A program made the position numbers and the translations under genes. A stretch of 64,000 nucleotides of DNA from contig NC_090134.1 in assembly GCF_040581485.1 (NCBI RefSeq), positions 7,564,001 through 7,628,000 of the forward strand, given 5' to 3'. Below the pieces are notes generated by a model. It had not been told where the DNA came from and did no database searches. It was given only the letters and a program-made list of their open reading frames with translations. Shown in pieces: positions 51,401 through 63,200 of this stretch; position 1 is the stretch's first letter, and each line of letters begins with the position of its first letter. This DNA comes from Linepithema humile (taxonomy: Eukaryota > Arthropoda > Insecta > Hymenoptera > Formicidae).

Positions 51401-54400
51401 TTACTGATTGCATGCCAAATTAGCATAAGATTGTAAATTTACTCATAATCGTGACATTCAATTAATATCATCTTCACGCCGATGGTTGCTGATTTATGGG
51501 TGAAATTTAGAAATATTCTATATACCGCTAAACATATATAATTTTTTCAAATAATGTACTGTTTCTTACACGATAAATATGTAAAATATCATCATTACGT
51601 TGAGGATGAACCGTGTTTATCTCAATAGATAATGTACAATACTTTCCCTTTACTTACCGAGAGGCCGAAAATACTTAGCCCCTTAGTGCCGACGTCTATG
51701 AATGCACTTATGTTCACGCGAACGTTTACGTGCTTGCAGCCGCTCGTGCCAGTTTAGCGTGCCTACCTTTGACCGTCTTACGCGTCATGTTAATGACGAA
51801 TACCGTTCTAATGCGATGGGCAGTCCCGATTCAGCTCATTAAGCGTGTAATAAGACGACCGAAGAAAGGAGAGATTGTAGCATTAATGTTTCGCATAGAA
51901 GTATGAAAGGTTTCTGAAAAACTGCAGAAAAAAGTTAAATGCACATTATGTAGAAACGTCGGAAATGCATAATTTTATAGATTAAGGCGCTATTGATCCT
52001 ATAATAGTTTATAGCGAAAAAAGGCAAGTATTAAAATAGAAAAATGATTTGGAGAAATTTTATTCAGATACTGCTAAAAGATATCATAAAGTTCATCAAT
52101 GTTATATTTAAAGAACAACGTGAAAATTTTAATTTAATGTTATAAATTGTTATTTCTTAATTAAAAAAATCAGTACTTTTTATTTATCTTAAGTTTGAAG
52201 ATTTTGCGCTATATAAGATGTCCCAAACCAACTGTATCACTCGTTAATAACAGATCATGTGAGGTCATTTGGAGACGAAAATCAGACTAATCGTATTATC
52301 GGTTAATAGCAGATTTCTGAGATTTCTCATACAGTAAAAAGATATAAAAGTCAATATGCGACGTACCTGAGTGCAATTTTAACAATTAATTAATCAATTT
52401 TAAACATTTTGCATTTGAAAATTACTATCTCGATATTTTACTATAAAGATTTTCGTGTAGTGCAAAATCTTCAAACTTAAGATAAATAAAAAGTACTGAA
52501 TACTTTAAAGATTGAGGAATAACAATTTATAACGTTAAATTAAAATTTTCACACTGTTCTTATAAATATGATATTAATAATTCCTCTTTATTTTAAGATC
52601 TTTTTAATTATTCTAAACATGTAATCAGTTTGATGGATTACGTTTTCTTATTAGCGTGTGACAAAAATTTATTATTATCTTCTTCCGCAATGCAGAATTC
52701 CTAGAATTTCAGGCACGGTAAAATCGCGTAGCATTGAAAGAATTCGGTAACGCTTGTTCCGCGGTCGTTACTTTTCTCGTACGTACTCGGCTTTTCTCGG
52801 AAAGCGCCGCAACGTGTGGTATCGCCAATAGTAATTAGCGATGTGGAGGATGGCGCCTTAGGCACGCGTCGGGCGACAAGTCGAAAGGAAATCGAGGAGG
52901 TTCTTTTTGCAGCCTTCTCCGACTGGACCCCGTCGGCGGCGCGCGTGTGTGTGTGTGTCTGACGAATGGACGTGCGGATCGTGATGTCAATTACTAAAGA
53001 AGACAGTCGCCGAGCGGACTGTCACTGGCACCCGGTTGCAGTGACAGCGGCACGCGCCTTAACTCGCGTTCGCAAGATCCGCGAGAAGCGGCTATAAATT
53101 CTTTACCGGATACCTTGAACGTTTCTTGCCGTCATTGCCTGCTAATGTCTCGTTGTCTCCGCGAAACTGGATTTAATTAATCTCAGCAGTGCGTTGAGCG
53201 CTATTCTGCACTGAATAGTAGTGAATTATCTTTATTAGCTGAGGGAGGGATGCTTTGTTGCCATTTATATTGTACTAAATATGCTAATTAAATATACATT
53301 AATATAGCACAAACTTCAGAAGTTTCACAGTTTCCAAAGATCTAAAGATCTAAAATTCATAAATACCAAAAGGCCAAAGTTTTACAGTTTCGAAACTTCG
53401 ATAATTTAAAAATGTTCAAAAAGTTTCAAAATTCCAAGATTTAAGGCCACAAAATTGCAATATCTCGAACATTTTAAGTCTATTTATATCATAAAATTAT
53501 TTAATTTATTTCGCAAATTAAATTAGAATATAGAGGGTTTCATAAAATTTGCTGAAAACAAATTGCATCTAAAAATACCGATTTAATAACTCTCGGTTCT
53601 GTAAGTGCATGCATGTAAATGCATTCTTCCGTATCATGATGCTGCATCTGCGTGATAAGCCATCCGTGCTGCCATTAGGCGCACGATAATTTTATTTACC
53701 GGATTCTCATTACCTTCTATGGTACCTGGTAAGCCTCCACTGGCACGGCCGCCAAGATGAATGACGTGAATGCACTCTTAGGTCTCATTTGCATCCGAGA
53801 AGGACAGTTCATGATACACGGCGAGATGATTTATCTCAATTTTAATCGGCGTGCGCGGAATTAAATTTTGATTCTAATTTACGTAGCGTAAATGTATCTC
53901 TTTCTTCGTATGTATATGTTAAAAATCCACAATTCAAATTTTGGATGATAAAAAATATCAAGATTAATCACCTTCAGATGTAGAATCTCGTTGAAGCATC
54001 TGATTCGCTAACAATAAATTATTAAGCTATTACTGATTATGGTTTCTCAAGGTTCAAGTTTCTTAAGATCGCGAACATTCGGAATTCAAAAGGTTTGGCC
54101 AGATATCGCCTCGCGGTACCAAGCTCTAGAATAATAATTGCAGCAATAATCGCGCTTTCCGTCCGGCGAGCGAGCCGATTGCTCTCGGCTCGAATCGGAT
54201 TTCATAGAATTTCCGCTTGGCTTCCGAGAGAAAGAAAGAGAAAGAGAGAGACTCTCGTTGCAATATCGATCACGAGGATCGCGGTAGGTGTTCCACGCGG
54301 GGTATAATAATAACCCGACTTAACAAGGGCACGGGAGTTCAGGTAGGCGCTCTCCGATGGAATCGGCGGCCACGTAGGTAGGAAGTCGAGCAACAAATGG

Positions 54401-57400
54401 GTAGGTGGCTGCTGACTGGCTCTCAGCTCGGCTGGCTCTCGACCTCGTCGACCGCCACGATTAATACTTCCATCGTGCATTGTTCCTCGTCACGTAAATC
54501 TCCGGCCGGTGAGATAAGGCACCACGGAAACCATTTATAAGGCCGATTTATATCATTACCTACGGCTCCGCGATTGCTCCGCAAATATTCTCGCGTCAGC
54601 TGATCGTCTTACCGTTTCCTCCTCTCGCAACCGTCCGGATAATGGCGATGGCTAGCCACTAACTGGAACGATTGAAACAGTTATGGATATATTTGCGATT
54701 CAACTCTTAGGATTTACGGAATCAATTGCGCGATTGCGCGATAATTTATTCTGCATAATAAGCTACTTTATACGCTTGCAGAAACTCGTGAAATTGTACT
54801 AACAATCGTGACGGAACAGTTATGACGGAAAAGAGTTTGCTGTCGCAGCAAAATATTTAGGTTTTACAAGCATAACGAAAAGACTATTTGTTCGAGATCA
54901 TTTTGCTGAATCTGTAAATTATTTTGCTATAATAACAAATTATTTCGCCGCAACGGTAAAATGTATTCGCTAGTGGTGGAATGTTTTGCATTAGCGGCAA
55001 ATTTGCTTTAGCAGTGAACTCTTGTTTCCGTAAAATAATTTACTCAGCAGGATTTTTTAACAAAACAGGAAAACATCGAATAGTCGTTTGACAATGTAGT
55101 ATCACATCGAACGTGCAGTAGCGCCGACAGTTTCGCTGCTGAATTCTTTCTTTTCCGTGTATACACAAAATTATTCTAAAATAAATGAATAAATAATTTT
55201 GCTGCGACATGTTTTTTTGCCTCTCTCAGCTAAGAGAGATTGGAAAAGATTCAAAGTGCCGCGCAACAACTCACGCTTTATACTTTTTTTTTCGTAATCT
55301 CTTTATCTCACCTGCCCAATTAATATCGTTTCGATCTCCCGATAGAGAAGAAGGGAAAGTTGATTAACACCGTGTTCGTCAGCGTTAGTCACCGCGCAAC
55401 CGGTCGTAAGTTGCATTTTTATAATCTACATACGATTATTCAGTCTATAATTTCGATATATAGGTCAATGTCTCGGGTCCCGCAATAATGTATCAATCGT
55501 ACTTCATCTCGTTTCAATCGTGCGTGGACGTTCCACTTTTGGTAGATTAATTTTTCCCTCCTTCCTCTCACCCTCTCTTTTCCCGCCTTCCTCTTTCTCT
55601 CTCTCTCTCTCTTATCTCGTTTTGTTTTATTGTCATCTCGCGTGTCTCATTTCTTACAATCTACATATGGTTTTGCGGGTCAATGGTGCGCGGACCGCAA
55701 TAAAGTATCAATCATACCGCCTCATCTCTCGGACCAACCCGCTCCGCACCGGGATGCTGCGCGCCGCGTGGTGCCCAGGTGTGTTCCGCCTCGCGAATAT
55801 GAAGAGTGCCAGCAGCCTGGTGACACACTTCCCCAATTCTCGCATTGTTCTTCATCCGTGTGCACGTACGAAATAAATCTCTCGGGCGGGTGGCGAGGGA
55901 GGAAGAAGAAGACGGCTGGCAAGTCTGCCGGCTGGCTGGCTGGTCCCTCTGGCCTCGTGACCGGCTCGTAATTGCGATTGCTTTTCGTGGGAGGGCCGGT
56001 AGATAATTGATAATTAAGCGCGTGCCCTCTTTGCCCCTGGCGATGAAGCAGGGGGTTAAAGGGGCGACGGAAGATCGAATGTAACGACGCCGTTTGGAAT
56101 CGGAGTGTGCCGGATGTGCTTCAGCATCCTGGTTTTTAACGTTGCCCCAAGAATTATACTCCAACTTTTTTCTATCTTCTGCAATTTAATTGTTTATCAC
56201 GAATCATATTTTGCAAACCTGAAACTATGATAATTATATATTTCAGCAGAATTGATTTATTTCAATGTCAAATATATTAGATACCCCTCTTCTCTTCTTA
56301 AAACCTTTATAATTTGAACATTTTATAATTTGAAAGAAGATTTATACTTGTCAAAATTGATTGCGTTTTTTTTAAATGTAAATAAATTGAATCGTAATTA
56401 AAATTAATATCGTAAAAATAGAAAATATTAAGCTTGATTGAAGTGAATTGACAAGTGTCCAATTCTTCTTTGGAATGCGCACGTCTTAATTTAATAATTT
56501 TTATCTCTTTACTTCATTAATTCACATTATTCTCACGGCTGTCGGAGGTTTTTAAAAATGTTTCTACAAGTCGTTACACTCGCGGTATGTCGACCAACGA
56601 CGAACAGTCTCGATTCCGACGACGAAGTTTCGACATTGAAATTCCATTGTCGACCGGCTTATCTTAATTTCTCAATGGTGCACAAGTGTGTAAACAAGCC
56701 GCGTCAATACATAGCCGAGTATCTCTTAAGATCGCTACAGTGGTAGCTTTCCTTGTTTTTCGGAAAATACAGTTGCCGTATCGGAGAAACAAAAAGAGAT
56801 GAGATAGCGCGTTATTTCAAAGTGTTTTCGCGACGGTATTTATGAACGATGCGCTAAATTCTCGTGAAACAAATAAAAGTTCAATTAAACAACAGGATCA
56901 ATAATGTTAATAATGTTGCGCTTGTGCGCGTAAGATATGATCGAAATAACTAAATGTTTTAATTAAATATTAATGATTCTGTTTTAAATTTTATCACAAC
57001 ACATATAGAAGCGGCTATAGATTTAACTTGTCTCAATACAAATATAAATAAATTAGCATTCCTATATCTTTTGCACGGTCGAAGATAAAAGCAAATGTTG
57101 ACAGTTTAGCGCCAATTAAGATTGTTTGTAAGTGATATCTGATAACACAAGATACCGCAAAATAACAGAAAATGACATTTGTTCTGATAGAGTAAAATGT
57201 AGGTTTCGAAATTACCATCTTCAGATTTCGCTTTTTGAATGGAAAAAAATGCTCGGTCTATTTATGTATGTTATCCGATGTAACACTCCGATTGATCGTA
57301 GCGCGTGATTCGGAGTGTTACAGCGATTATTTAGTTTATTGCTTTACCTTCTCCTCGTCCTCCTCTATTCTTGGCGTCACTCGACTATAAGTTACTGTCT

Positions 57401-60277
57401 TTACTATCTTTCCTTGTTTTCGTCTCGGCGGTGTGAACCCGGTAGAAATCCTATTGTAAATTGTAGTAAAACTACGAGTAATAACACTGTAACTCATTGT
57501 CAGTGGCCGGGCAATAACGTGGCGTCCTGCGGCGTCGAGTCGGTTGGTGTCGCTTTCGTGAAAATGTGCATTGTCGCGCGAGGAAAAAGGTACGTCTCGG
57601 GATACGACGATTCACGTTCATAGTTCTGCCTCTGCACTACAAAGATGTGTAATTAGAAAAGAGAAGAAATTATTTTGAAGATGAGTAAGACTTCTTGTAA
57701 AAACATATAAATATTTCGACAACGTAGAAACAAAAGCTAAGCACTTTATAGGTATTTCGTATTTGCTGTAATAATTGTAATTATTCCACTGGTACCAAAT
57801 CTTAAGACCAATTTTTTTATCAAATATACCTTTTTTAGAACAACAGTATGGATGAAACAATTTTGTGATCTCAGTATTTAAGCTTTTTTAATATAAAAAA
57901 ATCTTACATATTTACGAGAAAGAATTTTTAGCAGATTTTTTTCGCATCTCGTATGCCTGAATCACGATATTGGAATTCGAAGTTTTGGATACTTGGGAAT
58001 CTACTGGTAGAGATCGAAAGCGGAATGCCATTTATGCGGAATATGCGACCTTATAATCGGGGGAGCATTATTAGCCGACGATATTGGCGCTATTCATGAA
58101 GGCGAATAGCCGGGGATCGTTATCTGCGGCACGAACACGAAGAAACATAACTTCGTCGTCGGAGCGATCGTCGCTTATCCGGCGGGATCGCGTAGGTGTT
58201 AAAGCGCGCGGTTCTCGCCCACTTGAATCGATTTCGAATGGACAGGCACGATCGTTTCGTCCTATCGGGTGTTCTTAACTGTCGTATCGTTGAAGAAGAC
58301 TGTCGATCAAAAATTATTGCTTGCATTTTATTCGCCTTAATAGCTTTCGAAAGTTTGTTAATGAATGTTAAGAAGTTTCAATTCTTTATTTAATTATCTT
58401 TATTTAATTAATTTATTTAATTAATTTGATATAAAAACTTGTATATATTGGTTCAATTTGGAAAATGATGCTTATAAATATTTGGATTTTTATTTGCTGA
58501 AATATTTTAAGAAATTCTTTTGGAAATAATTTTTATTAATATTAATAAAAATTTGTGTTCAAAAATATATTATATTTTGCTATTAAGTTTCATTTTAAAA
58601 CTCTTTCAAGTCTACCAATTAAAATTAAACGTTTAAAATGTGTTTATATCCGAAATTATATGTCAATTGGATTGTTACATACGAACTTGCTTGTTTATTA
58701 TGTTTAACCGCGAAGAAATATGATGACAGTGAATAATTGCGGTGTATTTTCACGAAATTACGCAGTGCAAAGTGCATTAAGGCGTTGCTTAATCAAGAGG
58801 TGTTCTGCATTATTTCATAACAGGACGAATCACGTTGACGGCGTTGTGCAACTCGCCGCCGATGCATTCGCGTGACACGCGTGAACGCAATTCCGGCATC
58901 GCGTTCAATTGCCTCGAATACAATCGATCAATAAATATTTATGAGCGGCTCGTGCTTGTCTCACGACACGTCAGATGCACGCCTGTGTCGACATTTTACG
59001 TCGATGACGCCTCCTCTCGAGTCCTTCGCGACAGATTTGGTACTCTTTTAAGGTAATCAACAAACCAGATTTCTCAAGTGCACTTTTAAAGTGCAAGACG
59101 TAAAATGATAGAAACTTGAAAAATGAGATTTTTACAATATACAGACCATAAATTTTATTACAAAATTCTGTAATTTGATAATGTCAAAATTATAGTTATT
59201 TAATGCTTGGGATTTTCTATAATTTTATAACACGAAATGTCGAAAGATGTGAAATTTAACAACTTCGAGATTTTGTTACTTAAAAGTTTCAAACTTGCAT
59301 AATTTGGAATGCGTTCAAGGATCCATAAATTTAAGATCCATAAATAATGTAATCTCATAAATCATGATTCACGCTCGGTAAATTCGAGTCGAATTTTTAT
59401 TCGGGTAACCGCGTAGTTTTTGATACGATACAAGTTTAATGCCCTTTCTTACGGCGCGGGTTATCAGTAATTTTTACGAAGTTACCACATTGCGTTGTGG
59501 CAGCGTGAAAGGAGCGCACTCGCTGTTGTCGGAGTTCCCGCGGCGTTTATTTACGAGCACGTTACACGCAATGTTAATTCGACAGATTTGACCGTAAATA
59601 ACGCTCGTAAATACGCGCGCGCGTACCAAGTATATATTTATCTCGGTCTATAAAATTCAGTCTCTCGCCGGATGCGCGGCAGTTTAGGTAATGGTTGAAA
59701 TTTACGGACGCGACTTGCGGAATCAACGTGTGGCGAATTCTCGGCGCCTTCGACACTCTTTTTTCGTAGTCATCAAAAACAGTTTTAGTCGCGTGCGTAG
59801 ATAGATGCACCCTGAAGACATTCCGCAAGTTAAAAATACGAAATTCTAAAAAAAGTTTTAAGCAGGAAGTTTGATGTGTATCTAAATTTCTCCAAGAGTC
59901 TACTAAACGTATATATTGTATTTTCTTCTAACGGTCTGCGGTCGACTTCTGTTCACCGATGCTGTCTAGAACGCTGGAATATTATTTTACCTTTCAATAT
60001 GCTAAGATGTTGAAGAACGGGGATGTGTCACTTTTAATCCGATTCTCGATTTTTGACTGTCATAGTGATCGGTCGTGTTCCATCGATTGTTTCAGGAGAA
60101 CGGCTGCCTGTACTCGCACATACGATGGGGCGAGGCCTTCGTCGTGGTCTACAGCGTGACGTGTAAGCGGAGCTTTCAGGAAGCTCGCGGACTTCTCAAG
60201 CAACTCGCGGATCTACGCCTGCCATCCTACTTCACCGCCCTCCTACTCGGCAACAAGCGAGATCTGGATCATGCACG
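36394..60277 (+). CDS. Ras-like small GTPase, RERG/RASL12-type, 3' end missing
   Basis: A Ras-superfamily switch protein. Four coding exons (36394-36454, 40866-40922, 45174-45250, 60096-60277) join in frame into the first 125 residues. The rest lies beyond the window, and no further exon is visible to 64000. The G1 loop is GGPRVGKS. The effector region YIGEYSSTSDFLYRH keeps the switch-I Thr (Ras T35). G3 reads DTSRCE instead of DTAGQE, so the positions of Ras Gly60 and Gln61 are Arg and Cys. G4 is complete (NKRD). WGEAFVVVYSV, ALLLGNK and DLDHAR resemble RERG and RASL12. An in-frame TAA 12 nt upstream of the ATG fixes the start. Loss of the catalytic Gln suggests slow or absent intrinsic hydrolysis (inference). 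The gene spans more than 23.8 kb because of introns of 4.4, 4.3 and 14.8 kb. Closest name uncertain. Confidence 0.85.
37240..37450. repeat. Degenerate quasi-tandem repeat
   Basis: Repeated variants of 'attcttagac', 'ttggatttttagat' and 'tcctcggattttcac', of the same general kind as at 15969-16085. Confidence 0.4.
40482..40531. repeat. (ACG)n(GGC)n trinucleotide microsatellite
   Basis: A run of acg units passes into eight or so ggc units, then gtcgacg. Confidence 0.85.
40866..40922 (+). CDS. Ras-like gene coding exon 2 (switch I)
   Basis: The residues are AVVVRYLTRRYIGEYSSTS, covering alpha-1 and the effector loop. The acceptor is TGTTACAG and the donor is AGTG|GTAAGT. Confidence 0.85.
40923..45173. 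other. Intron of the Ras-like gene
   Basis: 4.3 kb. GC-rich islands at about 41.05-41.7, 42.1-42.5 and 43.45-43.86 kb alternate with AT-rich DNA. The 127-codon frame at 41294-41677 and the frame at 43621-44019 lie in these islands. Neither has homology I recognise or splice sites that connect it to the GTPase. Confidence 0.45.
45174..45250 (+). CDS. Ras-like gene coding exon 3 (atypical G3)
   Basis: Residues from FLYRHSVTIDNV to EILDTSRCE. The acceptor is TTGTTTCAG and the donor is GAG|GTAAGT. A shorter exon ending at CCAG|GTGCGA would break the frame with the next exon, so the DTSRCE reading stands. Confidence 0.85.
46560..46770. repeat. Degenerate quasi-tandem repeat
   Basis: Short diverged words such as 'tttctaaatattgaa', 'taagttccgaattttc' and 'acttccaagtcctaag' follow one another at irregular spacing. 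Confidence 0.4.
48168..48378. mobile_element. Small inverted-repeat element (MITE-like)
   Basis: The left arm contains agtataatcaaatta and then ctattttgttgc. The right arm contains gcgacaaaatagc and then gaatttgattatactg. The two are inverted copies about 50 bp long around a roughly 105-bp AT-rich loop. Exact ends and target duplication are not clear. Confidence 0.6.
49592..49623. repeat. 10-bp tandem repeat, three units
   Basis: Three copies of AATATCTTGT in a row. Confidence 0.85.
49725..49865. repeat. Degenerate quasi-tandem repeat
   Basis: Words such as 'gagtcccaagtttttgc', 'gatctcaaatttctt' and 'aagtctcaagttcc' recur, again with roughly 15-bp spacing. Confidence 0.45.
52104..52570. mobile_element. 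Foldback element with ~110-bp arms
   Basis: The left arm (about 52104-52215) contains gaaaattttaatttaa and ttatttatcttaagtttgaa. The right arm (about 52461-52570) contains their inverted copies, ttcaaacttaagataaataa and ttaaattaaaattttc. The arms match over about 110 bp with few changes. The loop includes 'ataagatgtcccaaaccaac'. No coding capacity; target duplication unclear. Confidence 0.8.
52945..52958. repeat. (GT)7 microsatellite
   Basis: Seven GT units within a GC-rich island. Confidence 0.85.
53310..53475. repeat. Degenerate quasi-tandem repeat
   Basis: Diverged repeats of 'gtttcaaaattccaag', 'gtttcacagtttccaaag' and 'gttttacagtttcgaaac'. Confidence 0.45.
54916..55016. repeat. Degenerate ~21-bp tandem repeat, five units
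   Basis: Units start at 54916, 54937, 54958, 54980 and 54999. The first two read aaattattttgctataataac and aaattatttcgccgcaacggt. Each has an A/T half followed by a TTTGC/TTCGC core. Confidence 0.65.
55414..55735. repeat. Two diverged direct copies of a ~75-bp block
   Basis: Copy 1 (about 55427-55505) and copy 2 (about 55660-55727) share 'aatctacata', 'gggtcaatg'/'aggtcaatg', 'ccgcaataa.gtatcaatc' and a following 'catctc'. A pyrimidine-rich stretch lies between them. Confidence 0.6.
55597..55612. repeat. (CT)8 microsatellite
   Basis: Uninterrupted CT units in a longer pyrimidine-rich tract. Confidence 0.85.
57280..57321. other. Perfect 12-bp inverted repeat (hairpin)
   Basis: GTAACACTCCGA (57280-57291) and its exact reverse complement TCGGAGTGTTAC (57310-57321) are separated by 18 nt. 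Confidence 0.85.
60096..60277 (+). CDS. Ras-like gene coding exon 4 (G4)
   Basis: Residues from ENGCLYSHIRWGEAF to GNKRDLDHA, including the guanine-specificity motif NKRD. The acceptor is TTGTTTCAG and the donor is CACG|GTAAGC. Confidence 0.88.
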
Positions 60278-63200
60278 GTAAGCGTAAATCACATTGTTAC
60301 AAATATGATTAACGGTCTCGTAAGAAGCGGGCGTGTACCACGGTAACGTTTGATTATCCTCAGCTGATATACGGCTAAATATAAACCAGCATACGCTTTT
60401 TTGGGACATCATAAAAACCGTAATTATTAATAAATCAATGTGGCGTAATTTTATGTTACTTTATCGTCGCGAAAGAAACAATCTTTTCAGTTTTGTATCT
60501 TGAATTTTGTTTGTGTTTCGTTAGATAATTTATGATTCGCGACAGAATTCGAGATGGAAATCTATTTCTAATTTTATGTAATAGAAAACATTGGGAGAAT
60601 CAGAGCACACATATATCACTATTATATTTTGTATTCTGTATTCTGTATCTATTTTGTATTCTTCACTATGTATTCTGATTTTTCAAACGTTTCTCATATC
60701 ACACAGATATAAAATTTGCATATAAAATTCTAATTCCATCCCGAATTCTGTCGCGAATGATAGATTGTTCAAATGGTTTTCACAATTGATCGCAATCAAT
60801 CATAATTTTGTCTGAGTTATAACTCGCTGATAGAAATAAATAGAACTAAATGGAACTTTTAAAGGATCCGACGTATCCCTCGGTATCGCCGATCGATTGT
60901 ATTGCTACAATTACCATTGCAGTCTGTGTTGAATAATCGTTGTTAATAGATTACACGACTGTGTAACACGACGAATGTTGTGTTGAATAAATTTCCCGTG
61001 ACAATAAAATTAAAAGAAAGAAGGATGTTGCTTATTCGTAAGTAATGTCGTGCTTAAACATGACCCATTTTTACCCGCGGCCTCGCAAGCCTGGCACACT
61101 TCGTCACGATTGGCGTCTTAAGGGGTCCTCACACGGTCGATATTACTGTTACCATCCCAAAGATCTCGTTAATTAATTTCGATCTCTTTCGTCGAATTTC
61201 ATTAAATTGGGAGAGCTATATACAATTTTTTTATTTCAATATCAGATTTAAAGAGAAGAATATTTAACACTAAATGTTGTAAACTTGTAAGAAACGATGT
61301 GCTCTCTCGCTCGAAAAAAAATGTTCCTTAAAGAACAATTAACCTTCAATTCGATATAGAATCTGTCATGAGAATCAAGTTCACTGATCTTTAGGCTTTA
61401 TTTAGCGCTAAACGTGCGTCATAACGCGCGATGCCGAATCTCGTTCTCCGAATTAAGATTTATCGGGTAGCGGAGCTCATTCGACGGCGCGATACGGATC
61501 GTATGAGGGCCGCTTAAGTGGCTCGGCGCAAGAATTACAATATCATTTCGCATCGCGCGATCGTCGATCGCCGACTTCGTGTATCGCCTTCGGCGAATCG
61601 TCGATTATTCGATCGATCTCCTTTTTTTTCCCAATCGTAGTCGTGTTTATCCCGCCGATCGCACACGCGCGATTTGCCGCGCACGCGTGTACGTGTGACT
61701 GGCCTATTAATTCTGCAGTTCACTTTCCACCTGCGAGTAACAGGATCCTCACCGGCGTTTCCTAGACGAGATGAGATTTCGCGTGCGCCACGCGATTCGC
61801 GTTTTTTCCAGACGGCACCTCGCGATGTCCGACGTTTTATTAGACTGTTCTCCGGCGTTTTTATTGTCCCTCTTGCACTCACTATCGTTTAGATCGGCTG
61901 TTTATTCGCTTAAGAGAAGACGAGGGTTTTTTACAAGTTACAGTCTTTAAATATGCGCATAGACTTATACAAAATCTTTGCATTTTTGAACGCACCTAAA
62001 AATAATTTAAATATTTAATACATTTTATTATCATTTTATATTATTGATTTTTATTACATTTCGCACTTTATATTTTTGCGACTTGGAACCGCCAAAGCTG
62101 TGAATTTTGAAACTTTTTATGTAACATTCTTATCCGGGGAGGGGCTTTTTGCGACGCGAGTAAGTTTTTTGCCGGCACGTTTTCGCAAAAACCAGTTCAA
62201 TGAACCGAACGTTCGATCGGCTACACGATGACAGAGTGAGTTAATCGGTCGACTGGTACGTCAACTCCGGTGAACGACTCATCCAAGTCGGTCAGGCGAC
62301 TTGAACAGGTAAACAGATCGGGCGAGGCGAAGGATCACGTGAACGATTTCTAGACTCGACCACTACCGGGTTTTTCGAATCGGCGGCATCCGATGCCGAC
62401 ACTGTGGTCTGCACTGTTGCGCCACGTGTCGTGTTTCACGCATCGGCGTCGGGATCCGGCGGTGCGACACATAAATACGCGGATAAATAAATGCGTGTCA
62501 TCGCAGATTAAAGGGAATTAAAATGCAAAAACGTTTATTAAGCTGTTAATTTTTCGATTTTATATCATGCTTTCCGAATTAAGTCTTTCAGGATTGAGTT
62601 GATCAAATTTACACATATAAATATTCAAAAATTTCAGAATTCAGGAGTTTAGAACTTTCTATTCTAGAATTTAAAAGAGAGAAACATGTATTTTAAATAT
62701 TAAAGGAACTCATAAAGAAGATATCGATCTCTTCACGACGGAAATAATTCAGTAATACGATGTTGGCGGTAATTAGCGACGCGGTCAGTCTTTATAAAGC
62801 GAGATAATTTCTTGCGCGTTTGACATAGAATGTATTTTTTCGCCGCGATGTGAAAATCAGGCGTTGTGGGAAAAATGTAGCTCGTTAAAGACGCGCGATA
62901 CAAATAGGTGTGGCTTGCGTGCAGTTTCTCAGGCGTCAATACATCTTGTTGCATTTTATGCAACCAGTTGCTCAAAGTGCATCATTGCGTTGCGTGATTC
63001 GGGCGAGAGAAAGCTAGGAAATACTAGTACGCGTTCGCCGTTTTTATCTGTAACTTGAATAAAGAGTGTCGGCGGCGGCTCATTAACCTTGTCGGATCGG
63101 TGCGGCTTCTCGTGTATCCGTTGAGGATAAATGCGCGTTAATAGAACGGTGACGTGTGTGCGAACGCGAGAATAAATATTCGATTTCTTCGGGATGCATC

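Larger units (their letters stand above)
45251..60095. other. 14.8-kb intron of the Ras-like gene
   Basis: No second gene that I can support. It holds two foldback elements (48.17-48.38 and 52.10-52.57 kb), several degenerate repeat tracts, microsatellites, a 21-bp tandem repeat, a perfect 12-bp hairpin, and GC-rich islands at about 50.56-51.0, 52.7-53.1, 54.1-54.65 and 55.5-56.1 kb that may be regulatory. Confidence 0.5.

Noticed and set aside
55712..56164. 150-codon minus-strand frame
   Set aside because: It lies in a GC-rich intronic island overlapping two plus-strand frames of similar length. No protein features.
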